Positions 17,808 through 26,444 of a stretch of 64,000 nt of DNA are shown here, in pieces. Source of the DNA: an uncultured Clostridium sp. (GTDB lineage Bacteria > Bacillota > Clostridia > Clostridiales > Clostridiaceae); assembly GCA_900548455.1 (NCBI GenBank), contig URKQ01000009.1:62001-126000 (forward strand), in the 5' to 3' direction. The translations under genes were made by a program, and so were the position numbers. The stretch's first letter is position 1. Every line of letters starts with the position of its first letter. The notes beneath the pieces were generated by a model. That model made no database searches. It saw nothing but the letters and a program-made list of their open reading frames with translations, and was not told the DNA's origin.

Positions 17808-19685
17808 TTAAGCGAAAGATAAATTATTTATTTTATCAGCTTCTTCATTAACTCTATCTATATCATATAAAATTCTTAAATAATTTAGTATCAAAGCTTT
17901 TTCCCTTGGATCTTTCTTACCTTCAGCTAGTTTTCTAAGATTTACTTCTATGTCATTCAAGTTTACTTTATTAGATACAATTAAACTAAGTTCATCTATT
18001 AAACCTTTATATTGTGTCTCACTAGTTAAATACAGTTGATATATGTCATTAACTACTCCCTTACTCATATCCATAAACTCTTTTTTAACATTTAAGTTCA
18101 AATTTTCAACCCTAGTTTCTATTAAAGCAGGTAATAAAAATAAGTTTCTCATCATATTATCATCAGTAGATTCAATATTAATTACTTCTTCAATCATTTT
18201 ATTATGAGATCCTTTTTGAATATTTACTAATTGAGATTCTGCATCTTTATATTCTCTACGTAATAAAAACTTATTTGCTAATAAAGAAATAATAACTCCA
18301 ATTAAAACAAATTCTGCTCTAGATACCATTACATATAACGGATTAATATGATTTACTGCATCAGCACATGTTGCACATATAGTAATAAGAATTGACTTAT
18401 ACTTGTAGCTATTAATGTATGACATAAGATATCCTGCTACCAATAAAAACATACTTCTTGTTGAAGTGTCCTTTACAACTGCAAATCCGGCAAGTAATAT
18501 TATAAGTCCTAACGTTGTTCCAAATATTCTATGCTTACTTTTAACTTCTGAATACTCTGCATAAGGTTGTGTTAAAGCAAAAACTGTAAACATCATCCAC
18601 TTACCAAACTCCAGATGAAATAACTGAGTAACAAATCCAGTTAGTCCAAACAATACTCCTACTCTTATTCCATATGCAACTCTATAAGACATTTCCTTTA
18701 TGTTTTTCTTATGCCAATTAATCTCTTTAAAGTCCTCACATATATGTATATCCCTTACTAAATCATCAGAAGTATTTTCAACAACTTCTTTAAACTCTTC
18801 TACTTTATTTTGAAGTATGTGAAAAGTATTCAAAAACTCGCATACAATTGTTGAATCATCTTCATACCTTTTAAGTATGCCCTTTATATTTTCAGGATGA
18901 AACTTATTTTCTTTTACATTGCTTAGCTGCATATAAATTTCGTTGAAGATTTCTTCCTTTAAATTTTTACCTTCTATTTTATTAAGAAGTTCATTTATCT
19001 TCTCAATACAAGATAATATATCAGCTGAAACACTGCCGTATGAGTTCATTTTAAAATCAGTTTGTCCACTTTCAAAAATTGTAATTTTAAAATTATTGAT
19101 TAACTTATCTATTACACTATTTATCTCTTGGGTACTTTTATTCTCTTTTATTAAGTTAACCTTAGCTAAAATGCTATCTTCAATAGAAATCAATGTTTTC
19201 TTACTAGATTTAGCTAATTTATTTTTATTAGCTAAAAGCTGTAGTCCCATTATAATACCTGCACATATAATGCCCACAAATATTCTTTTTGGCATTTGTT
19301 CTAATGATATTGGACTTCCTATAAGTAATATATATTGTAATCCAAATAACATATTGAATGAACTTTTAACCTCATAAGTAAATAAATAGCCTATAAGAAA
19401 CATTATTAAAAAGTTTAATACCAAACCAAGCCACAAATATGAATGAAACACATATGATCCTAAAATAGTTATTATATTAAAAGCTAGTAAACAAACAAAA
19501 TTTTTAAATGGCTTTTTAGTTAAATCTCTAGATAGTAATGATAACGATAATATTATTGTTGCTATTCCTAATACAGTATTTTCCGCTCCAAATGCCATCT
19601 TAAATAGTGCTACAAATATTAGTACTCCTATAAACGTAACAGTATTTCCTATGATAGTTCCAATAAGTTCTTTTTTTGATTTCAT
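17808..19685 (-). CDS. FUSC family (aromatic acid exporter-like) membrane protein
   Basis: A 625-residue protein with the two-halved layout of the FUSC/YccS/AaeB group: six membrane segments at residues about 10-150, a cytoplasmic stretch of about 190 residues with helical, charged sequence (about 150-335), then a second membrane block (about 340-480, including GVLFGLTGFVTQLF and MMFTVFALTQPYAEYSE) and a helical tail. Members export aromatic acids or other organic anions. Substrate not predictable. ATG at 19685 behind AGGGGG. Flanked by terminators on both sides, so a single-gene unit. Confidence 0.8.
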   Translation of the reverse strand: MKSKKELIGTIIGNTVTFIGVLIFVALFKMAFGAENTVLGIATIILSLSLLSRDLTKKPFKNFVCLLAFNIITILGSYVFHSYLWLGLVLNFLIMFLIGYLFTYEVKSSFNMLFGLQYILLIGSPISLEQMPKRIFVGIICAGIIMGLQLLANKNKLAKSSKKTLISIEDSILAKVNLIKENKSTQEINSVIDKLINNFKITIFESGQTDFKMNSYGSVSADILSCIEKINELLNKIEGKNLKEEIFNEIYMQLSNVKENKFHPENIKGILKRYEDDSTIVCEFLNTFHILQNKVEEFKEVVENTSDDLVRDIHICEDFKEINWHKKNIKEMSYRVAYGIRVGVLFGLTGFVTQLFHLEFGKWMMFTVFALTQPYAEYSEVKSKHRIFGTTLGLIILLAGFAVVKDTSTRSMFLLVAGYLMSYINSYKYKSILITICATCADAVNHINPLYVMVSRAEFVLIGVIISLLANKFLLRREYKDAESQLVNIQKGSHNKMIEEVINIESTDDNMMRNLFLLPALIETRVENLNLNVKKEFMDMSKGVVNDIYQLYLTSETQYKGLIDELSLIVSNKVNLNDIEVNLRKLAEGKKDPREKALILNYLRILYDIDRVNEEADKINNLSFA

Positions 19686-19895
19686 TTAAATCCCCCTAAA
19701 TCTTTTCTTTCGTATATATTTATAAATACTAATAATATATAAACATTAAAATAAATTAATTAACTTTATTTTCTCAAAAGTCCAAATATCTCAATAAGCA
19801 ATTGTAGCAGAATAAAAAATAAAATCAACCTAAAAAATATTAATATTTTTTATATTTTGTAAATAATACTAGCATTATTGTTTACAAAAGGAAAA

Positions 19896-19930
19896 TTTTA
19901 AGCTGTCACTAAAAAATAGTAACAGCTTAT
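19896..19930 (-). terminator. Terminator of the MATE gene
   Basis: Arms TAAGCTGTCACT and AGTAACAGCTTA with one mismatch and an A6 loop, just past the stop at 19936. Confidence 0.65.
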
Positions 19931-19935
19931 ATATT

Positions 19936-21318
19936 TTAAAACCCTATAATCTTCTTATTATCTTCCTCTTTTATTATAAGAAACTTCTTAAAAAAATTAA
20001 TTTGGAATGGAACTGAAATTACAAAAGTCAAAAAATCTGCTCCTGGCTGTGCCATTGCTATCCCTTTAAGTCCAAAAATAATTGGAAGCACAAAAATTAA
20101 TGGTATAAAACAAATTCCCTGTCTACAACTTGCAAGTAAGGTAGCTTGTTTACTAAATCCAAGACACTGATACATCTGATTTACATAGGTTGAATAAGCC
20201 ATAAGTGGCATGACAGCACAAGCAAAATAAAGAGCTTGAGTACCTATTGCTATTACCTGCAAATCATCTTTTCTAAACCACTTTATTACTTCAGGTGCAT
20301 TTAGTGAAATAGCAATAGCTGCAACTACACATATTACAGTACCAACTTTACATGTAAAAACAAAAGCTTCTTTAACTCTTTTATAGTTTTTTGCTCCATA
20401 GTTATAACCTGCAACTGGCTGAAATCCCTGACCTAATCCAAGAATGATATTACGTACAAGCATATATATCTTATTGGCAATGGTAACAGCTGCTATAGCT
20501 GCATCCCCATAAACAGCAGCTTTAACATTTATAAGGGCTGATGCAATACTTCCTAACATTTGACGACAGATAGTAGGAAACCCTATCTTTACAATTAAAA
20601 AATAATCCTTAAAGTTTTTACTTACATAAGATATTCTAAGCTTTACAATAGTTCTATTCCTTAAAAAAATACTTAAAAGAATTAAAAAGCTAACAAGCTG
20701 ACTTATTACAGTAGCAAGGGCAGCACCACTAATTCCCATATCAAAAACAAATATAAATAGTGGATCTAAAAACATATTAATGATGCCGCCTATACAAAGG
20801 CCCCACATTGCTAATGTTGCATCACCTTCAGATCGAAGTATGTTATTAAGAACAAAAGCTGAACACATAATAGGTGCTCCCATAAGTATGTACTTACCAT
20901 AATCACAAGCATAAGGTAATATGGTTTCTGTAGAACCTAGTAACCTCATTAATGCTTTTATATTAGGTAGTCCTGCAATCATTAGAAAAAAGCCAAATAA
21001 AATTGCTGCAAAAAAGGCACTATTTCCATAGAGGTTTGCCTCTTCTTCTTCTTTTCCACCTAATTTGCGGCTTATAAGACTATTAGCTCCCATGCCAAAT
21101 CCAAATCCAAAGGCTTGGATTATGGACATTAGCGAAAATACAATACCAACAGCCGCTGCTGAACTTGTACCAATTTGAGACACAAAATAAGTATCTGCTG
21201 TATTATAAATGGTGGTTATAAGTTGGCTTATGGTCGTTGGAATAGCTAGAGACGTAATAAGCTTAGGCATTGGCGTCTCTAGCATTCTTTTATGTTGCCA
21301 ATCATTATTATTCTTCAT
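19936..21318 (-). CDS. MATE family multidrug efflux transporter
   Basis: About 460 residues with twelve predicted membrane segments in two homologous halves. The start of the first half (MPKLITSLAIPTTISQLI then YNTADTYFVSQIGTSSAAA) is a classic MATE signature, as is the second-half GFPTICRQMLGSIASALIN. Exports cationic drugs by Na+ or H+ antiport. I start it at the ATG 21318 (MKNNNDWQ), behind GAGAGGG; a longer frame reaches 21366 without a better site. Divergent from the iron-sulfur flavoprotein gene at 21532. Confidence 0.92.
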   Translation of the reverse strand: MKNNNDWQHKRMLETPMPKLITSLAIPTTISQLITTIYNTADTYFVSQIGTSSAAAVGIVFSLMSIIQAFGFGFGMGANSLISRKLGGKEEEEANLYGNSAFFAAILFGFFLMIAGLPNIKALMRLLGSTETILPYACDYGKYILMGAPIMCSAFVLNNILRSEGDATLAMWGLCIGGIINMFLDPLFIFVFDMGISGAALATVISQLVSFLILLSIFLRNRTIVKLRISYVSKNFKDYFLIVKIGFPTICRQMLGSIASALINVKAAVYGDAAIAAVTIANKIYMLVRNIILGLGQGFQPVAGYNYGAKNYKRVKEAFVFTCKVGTVICVVAAIAISLNAPEVIKWFRKDDLQVIAIGTQALYFACAVMPLMAYSTYVNQMYQCLGFSKQATLLASCRQGICFIPLIFVLPIIFGLKGIAMAQPGADFLTFVISVPFQINFFKKFLIIKEEDNKKIIGF

Positions 21319-21531
21319 AATATGTACCCTCTCAATCTTCACATTAAAGACGTGATATGCTCCCAACCCATTATATCACAAAAATTCTCTATATAATTAT
21401 GTATAGGTTATCACTTCTACATGATTCTTGTGAGCATATACTATTAATATAATTTTATATTATAGTATAATTATGGTAAATATTTTCATCACGCATTGCT
21501 TCTATACCAAATAAAGATAAGGAGTGAAGTT

Positions 21532-24243
21532 ATGAGTACACGACCTTTAATTATGAAGCTGGCAAAAAAAATCAGCATAGAATCAAAAACCTATACTGGA
21601 ATTAAAGAAACAGACCCAGAATACAAGATACTTGACCCCGTTGTAACTGATGAAATGGCTCAAGTAGCCTTAGGTCTTAAGGTTAGAAAGTACCTAACTA
21701 CAGAAGATGTTGCTAAGAAGATAGGAAAACCTATAGATTATTGTGAAAATCAACTTATAAAATTAGCAGATGCTGGTGTCTGTAAGGTATCTAAAAACAA
21801 GGATGGCAACGACACCTGGTTTTTACCTATTTGGGTGCCTGGAATTATGGAAATGATGGTAGCTAACCTTGAAAACGTAGAAAAATATCCTGTTATTGCT
21901 GAATGTTTTGAAGAATATACAATTAGAAGAACACAAATGTTAGCTCCTAATATGCCTATTGGCAATGGGTTAATGAGAGTAATCCCTGTAGAAAAAGCCA
22001 TTTCAGGAGAAAGTAAGGTACGTAGCTTTGAAGAAATATCAAAATATATAGAGAATGCTTATGTACTTTCAGTATCAGATTGCTCCTGTAGAAGAACCCG
22101 AAGACTTATGGGTGAGGGCTGTGGTCATCTAGAGACAGATATGTGCATTCAACTAAACGACGGAGCTGAATACTATATTCGTACTGGAAAAGGACGTAAA
22201 ATTACCAAAGAGGAAGCCTATGAAATCTTAAAACGAGCAGAAGATAATGGGCTTGTTCACCAAACTCCTAATTTAGAAGGCCCAGGTGAAACCCTTGCTA
22301 TATGTAATTGCTGTGGATGTTCTTGTTTTGCCTTACGTGTTGGTGAATATTATAATGCCTTTGATTTTAATCGTTCAAATTTCGTATCTAAAATTGACTC
22401 TGAAAAATGTGTTGGATGTGGTCAATGTGTTGAAAACTGTCAGGTTAATGCTTTAAAACTTGGGCAAAAACTTTGTTCAAAAACTCCTGTGGTTACTGAT
22501 TTTAAACATGACCATCCTTCAAATACTAAGTGGAATGAATCAAAATGGAATCCAGAATTCCGTACCAGTAGAATTGATGTTGTGGACACTGGCACAGCTC
22601 CATGTAAAACAAACTGCCCTGCCCATATTCCAGTTCAAGGATATATAAAATTAGCAGCCCAAGGTAAATATAAAGAAGCCCTTGAACTTATTAAAAAAGA
22701 AAATCCATTTCCTGCAGTATGTGGACGTATTTGTAACAAACGTTGTGAAGATGCATGTACACGTGGTGATATAGATGAACCTATTGCTATTGATGATATT
22801 AAGAAGTTTATTGCAGAGCAGGATTTAAATTCAGAAACAAGATTCATTCCTCCTATGATTAATACTATAGGCAAACCTTATAGCAATAAAGTTGCAATTA
22901 TTGGTTCTGGTCCTGCAGGTCTTACCTGTGCTTTCTTCTTAGCTGAGAAGGGTTATCCTGTAACTGTCTTTGAAAAAGAAGAGAAATTAGGTGGTATGCT
23001 TACTATGGGTATTCCTTCCTTCCGTCTTGAAAAAGATATAGTGGAAGCTGAAATTAATGTACTAAAAGAGATGGGCGTCACCTTTAAAACTTCTACTGAA
23101 GTTGGAAAAGATGTTTCCCTTGATTATTTAAGAAAGGAAGGCTTTGAAGCTTTTTATCTAGCAATTGGAGCCCAGGGAGGCAGAAAAATTGGAGTTCCAG
23201 GTGAAGACTCTAATGGAGTTATTGCCGGTGTAGATTTCCTTCGTAGTATCAGTCTTAGTGGCGATGTTAAACTTGAAGGAAAAACTGTAGTTATAGGTGG
23301 AGGTAACGTTGCTATAGATGTTGCTAGAGCTGCCATTCGATCTGGCTCCTTTGAAGTTTCTATGTATTGCCTAGAATCTCGTGATATTATGCCTGCTGCT
23401 GAGGATGAAATTGAAGAAGCTGAAGGTGAAGAAATTACAATAAATAATTCTTGGGGTCCTAAGGAAATTATATCCGAAAACGGAATTGTAAAAGGTGTAA
23501 TATTTAAAAAATGCATTTCTGTATTTGATGAAAATAAACGATTTAATCCTAAGTATGATGAGAATGATACTACTTTAGTAGAGTGTGATAACGTGCTAGT
23601 TTCTATTGGACAATCAATAGAATGGGGAAACTTATTAAATGGAAGCAAAGTACAGATTAATAAAAATCAAACTTGCAAAGCAGATGGATTTACTTATCAA
23701 ACTGATGAACCAGATATATTTGTTGGTGGTGATGTATTTACCGGACCTAAATTTGCCATAGATGCTATAGCTGCTGGTAAAGAAGGTGCAATATCTATCC
23801 ACCGTTATGTTCATAAAGGTCAAAGTTTAGTTATCGGAAGAGACAAAAGACAATATAAAGAACTTGATAAAAAGAATGTTATTATATCTGAAGATAGCTA
23901 TGACAATTCTTCAAGACAAAGACCGGAGAAAGTTAAAACTGATAACCCAAAGGAAACCTTCCAAGATCTACGTGGCATTTTTACTGAGGAACAGTTAAAA
24001 AAAGAAACCCAGCGATGTCTTGGGTGCGGCGTAACTGTCGTTGATGAATATATGTGTGTAGGCTGTGGAATTTGTACTACTAAATGTAAGTTTGATGCAA
24101 TACACCTTGAAAAGAGAAGTGATCTTTATGGCGTTCCATTTGAAAAAGCTGTAACAGGTGTAATGGCTCCAACTATGATTAAACGTGGAGGTAAAATTGC
24201 TGTAAAAGCAGTTTCAAACCTATTTTCTAAGAAAGGAAAATAA
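21532..24243 (+). CDS. Iron-sulfur FAD/NAD(P) oxidoreductase with GltD-like core
   Basis: About 903 residues. Layout: winged-helix-like N-terminus (residues about 35-120); a cysteine-rich segment (SDCSCRRTRRLMGEGCGHLE and ICNCCGCSC, about 180-265); a ferredoxin motif CVGCGQCVENCQ (about 295); a glutamate-synthase-small-subunit-like Fe-S region (CKTNCPAHIPVQGY ... CGRICNKRCEDAC, about 360-415); an FAD Rossmann motif GSGPAGLTCAFFLAEKG (about 455); an NAD(P) motif GGGNVAIDVARAA (about 590); and a C-terminal ferredoxin domain CVGCGICTTKC. It should move electrons from NAD(P)H to Fe-S partners. ATG at 21532 behind GGAG. It is followed by hypA after 9 bases and faces the dehydratase operon, which needs a low-potential donor. 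Confidence 0.8.
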   Translation: MSTRPLIMKLAKKISIESKTYTGIKETDPEYKILDPVVTDEMAQVALGLKVRKYLTTEDVAKKIGKPIDYCENQLIKLADAGVCKVSKNKDGNDTWFLPIWVPGIMEMMVANLENVEKYPVIAECFEEYTIRRTQMLAPNMPIGNGLMRVIPVEKAISGESKVRSFEEISKYIENAYVLSVSDCSCRRTRRLMGEGCGHLETDMCIQLNDGAEYYIRTGKGRKITKEEAYEILKRAEDNGLVHQTPNLEGPGETLAICNCCGCSCFALRVGEYYNAFDFNRSNFVSKIDSEKCVGCGQCVENCQVNALKLGQKLCSKTPVVTDFKHDHPSNTKWNESKWNPEFRTSRIDVVDTGTAPCKTNCPAHIPVQGYIKLAAQGKYKEALELIKKENPFPAVCGRICNKRCEDACTRGDIDEPIAIDDIKKFIAEQDLNSETRFIPPMINTIGKPYSNKVAIIGSGPAGLTCAFFLAEKGYPVTVFEKEEKLGGMLTMGIPSFRLEKDIVEAEINVLKEMGVTFKTSTEVGKDVSLDYLRKEGFEAFYLAIGAQGGRKIGVPGEDSNGVIAGVDFLRSISLSGDVKLEGKTVVIGGGNVAIDVARAAIRSGSFEVSMYCLESRDIMPAAEDEIEEAEGEEITINNSWGPKEIISENGIVKGVIFKKCISVFDENKRFNPKYDENDTTLVECDNVLVSIGQSIEWGNLLNGSKVQINKNQTCKADGFTYQTDEPDIFVGGDVFTGPKFAIDAIAAGKEGAISIHRYVHKGQSLVIGRDKRQYKELDKKNVIISEDSYDNSSRQRPEKVKTDNPKETFQDLRGIFTEEQLKKETQRCLGCGVTVVDEYMCVGCGICTTKCKFDAIHLEKRSDLYGVPFEKAVTGVMAPTMIKRGGKIAVKAVSNLFSKKGK

Positions 24244-24252
24244 AGATGTATT

Positions 24253-24597
24253 ATGCATGAACTTGGAATAGTTTTTAGTATTATAAATACGGTAGAAAGA
24301 TTAGCTACAGAAAATCACCTTACAAAAGTTGATTCAATTACACTACAAGTTGGTGAGCTTAGCGGTGTTGTTCCTAAATATGTAAAAGACTGTTATCCTG
24401 CTGCAATTTATAAGTCTGATTTACTTCATGACACAAAGCTTAAAATTGAATTTTTAAAGGCTCGCTTTATATGTAATGAATGTGGTGAGAAATTTAACTT
24501 TAAAAGCTACAAGAGTACTTGTCCATGTTGTGGTAGTTCAAATAATACCATAATTGACGGAAAAGACTTAATTATAAAACAAATTGAGGGGTGCTAA
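24253..24597 (+). CDS. hypA: HypA/HybF-type nickel metallochaperone
   Basis: A 114-residue protein that starts MHELGIVFSI, keeping the invariant Met-His-Glu nickel site, and carries the zinc site as two Cys pairs, CNECG near residue 74 and CPCCGS near residue 95. HypA delivers nickel to hydrogenase, and its relatives serve other nickel enzymes. It lies 9 bases after the flavoprotein gene, so they are co-transcribed. No hydrogenase or other hyp gene is in the window. Its convergent neighbour at 24610 resembles part of the nickel-containing acetyl-CoA synthase, which may be the reason it is here; that link is inference. Confidence 0.88.
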   Translation: MHELGIVFSIINTVERLATENHLTKVDSITLQVGELSGVVPKYVKDCYPAAIYKSDLLHDTKLKIEFLKARFICNECGEKFNFKSYKSTCPCCGSSNNTIIDGKDLIIKQIEGC

Positions 24598-24612
24598 AAG
24601 CATCCCTCTTTA
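24586..24612. terminator. Shared terminator between hypA and the convergent ACS-like gene
   Basis: Arms GAGGGGTGCT and AGCATCCCTC around the hypA stop codon, followed by TTTAATTT on the plus strand. It separates two convergent units only 12 bases apart. Confidence 0.7.
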
Positions 24613-25329
24613 ATTTCCCTGATTAAAATGCATCTCTCTAAGTTCATCAACTTCATTGCAGATATCCTTTAAGTTGCAAGCAGAACAATCCATTTTAATA
24701 TTTCTATATATATGATCTAGAGCCTTTGTTATTCCATCTGACTTTTTAACTTGAACCATTAAATCTTCATAAGGAAAATTCTTTAAAGTTATAAATATAA
24801 TCTTAACGGCTTTTACTCTTTTATCACTATGGTATCCATTTAAAAATAGCCTGCCAACCTTAGCAAAATTTAGCCCTTCTTTTAACTCATTTTTTCCTAC
24901 TCTAACTGGTTCCCTTGAATTAATTACAGATATTCGCATCATATATCCCTTAGGATTAATTTTATATCTTGTATGCTCTATTTTATTAATAGCAGAGTAG
25001 GCCTTATCATCAGCGCCCAAGCTTCCTTCCTCAACCCTTATAAAAGTCAGTCTTGCATAGGGGGTATTTTCTTTTATGTCCTTTAAATCTTCACCATATA
25101 GCCATATTTCATCCTCCCCCACTAACTCTTTATCTGATGTGAAGCCAATACCTGAAACCGCTGGCATTTCATCTCCTCCAAGTTCATATGCCATATCATT
25201 TTGAAAGATAAAATTATAATTTCCGACATCAGTCCATCTATCTTCTCCCATTGAAATATCTATTAATGTTCCTTTATAACTTTCTAACATTTGAAAACAA
25301 TCTTTTATAAAATCGTTATAAATTTTCAT
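24610..25329 (-). CDS. Acetyl-CoA synthase beta subunit (CdhC/AcsB)-like protein
   Basis: About 239 residues. Segments such as MAYELGGDEMPAVSGIGFTS near residue 50 and EIWLYGEDLKDIKENTPYARL near residue 77 recall the CoA-binding region of the CO dehydrogenase/acetyl-CoA synthase beta subunit. It is far too short to be the full enzyme, and its only cysteine cluster is at the C-terminus (CSACNLKDIC, about 216-226), not the known A-cluster pattern. Last gene of the minus-strand unit that contains the dehydratase-like subunits, 88 bases after the small membrane peptide. The ATG at 25329 is better spaced from AAGGAT than the one at 25335. Function unknown; the family call is moderate. Confidence 0.5.
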   Translation of the reverse strand: MKIYNDFIKDCFQMLESYKGTLIDISMGEDRWTDVGNYNFIFQNDMAYELGGDEMPAVSGIGFTSDKELVGEDEIWLYGEDLKDIKENTPYARLTFIRVEEGSLGADDKAYSAINKIEHTRYKINPKGYMMRISVINSREPVRVGKNELKEGLNFAKVGRLFLNGYHSDKRVKAVKIIFITLKNFPYEDLMVQVKKSDGITKALDHIYRNIKMDCSACNLKDICNEVDELREMHFNQGN

Positions 25330-25417
25330 ATACATCTATCCTTATTAATTTATTCTCTATATTACCTTGTTCAGCATGACTTGTACATTCTATCACTCTA
25401 TTTTACTACCGAGCTAT

Positions 25418-25576
25418 TTAAAATCGTCTATCTCTTTTTATTTTGTCATAATGATGTATTAAAATAGGTTCAAACTTTGAAGCCAACTTCATGTCTAGAT
25501 TGAAGAAATAAATTATTAAGCTAAGTATAAACAGTGCTAAAATAATGGACCCAATTATAATTAATCCCTTTATCAT
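25418..25576 (-). CDS. Small membrane peptide (52 aa) in the dehydratase operon
   Basis: An easily missed reading frame of 52 codons. It starts at the ATG 25576, five bases after the activase stop, with AAGGAGAAA ten bases upstream, so it is coupled to the activase. The sequence has one strong membrane helix (residues about 4-25, LIIIGSIILALFILSLIIYF) and a short basic C-terminal tail ending KIKRDRRF. It has no cysteine. I know no family for it. It could anchor the complex or an electron donor to the membrane; this is inference from placement alone. Confidence 0.7.
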   Translation of the reverse strand: MIKGLIIIGSIILALFILSLIIYFFNLDMKLASKFEPILIHHYDKIKRDRRF

Positions 25577-25580
25577 ACTA

Positions 25581-26399
25581 TTATTTCTCCTTTTCTTTAT
25601 TCTTTAAAGCTACCATACCCTTTTGGCGTGCAAACTCTGCAGCTCCTAAAGCTCCCATTAGCTGAGGATCTATGTCTAAATCAATAACCTTTAATTTTAA
25701 AACTTGTTCTATAGCTTTTTTAAGACCAGAATTTTTTGCACAACCTCCTGTCAGTGTAATACTATCTATAGCCCCAGCCTTTTTTGCCATTACAAAACAA
25801 CGCTTAGCCACTGACATTTGAATCCCTGCAGCTATTTCATTCATTGGTTTTCCTTCTCCAACCAATGTAATAACTTCAGATTCTGCAAAAACTGTACATT
25901 GAGCAGTTATTGGTATAACACTCTTAGCTGATAGTGACAATTTTGAGAAATCCTCTAAGGATAGTTCAAAAGCATTTGCCATAGTTTCAAAAAAACGTCC
26001 TGTTCCAGCTGCACATTTATCATTCATAGCAAAGTTTTTTACAGTTCCATCCTTATCTATATTTATTCCTTTTATATCTTGTCCTCCAATGTCAATAATA
26101 GCTTTTACATCTGGATTAGTAACATGAACTCCCATGGCATGACAAGAAATCTCTGATATATTCTCATCTGCAAACGGAACTCTATTTCTTCCATAACCTG
26201 TACCAATTAAATAGGATAAATCTTTGGGATTATTTAAACTTACAACCTGTGAGATAACATCTTCCATGGCCATGGTTGCAGAAACCTTAGAATTAATTTT
26301 ACTTTTTAAAGTGACACTTGCCACCATTATTCCATTTTCATCTAATATAACAGCTTTTGTATAAGTTGACCCAACATCACAACCTCCAAAATACTTCAT
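25581..26399 (-). CDS. 2-hydroxyacyl-CoA dehydratase activator (ASKHA ATPase, HgdC/DCCP-R-like)
   Basis: About 272 residues, BadF/BadG/BcrA/BcrD ATPase family. Seen: phosphate-binding GCDVGSTYTKAVIL at the N-terminus, IDIGGQDIKGI near residue 100, NDKCAAGTGRFFE and TAQCTVFAESE near residues 125 and 160, whose cysteines bridge a [4Fe-4S] cluster across the homodimer, and TGGCAKNSG near 222. It injects electrons at low potential into the partner dehydratase-like subunits by ATP hydrolysis. Start at the ATG 26399 with GAAGGAG nine bases before it; an upstream in-frame GTG lacks a site. Lies 45 bases after the second dehydratase subunit. Confidence 0.93.
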   Translation of the reverse strand: MKYFGGCDVGSTYTKAVILDENGIMVASVTLKSKINSKVSATMAMEDVISQVVSLNNPKDLSYLIGTGYGRNRVPFADENISEISCHAMGVHVTNPDVKAIIDIGGQDIKGINIDKDGTVKNFAMNDKCAAGTGRFFETMANAFELSLEDFSKLSLSAKSVIPITAQCTVFAESEVITLVGEGKPMNEIAAGIQMSVAKRCFVMAKKAGAIDSITLTGGCAKNSGLKKAIEQVLKLKVIDLDIDPQLMGALGAAEFARQKGMVALKNKEKEK

Positions 26400-26444
26400 A
26401 GCATTTATCTCCTTCACTAAAATATTTCTTTTACTATAGATCTC

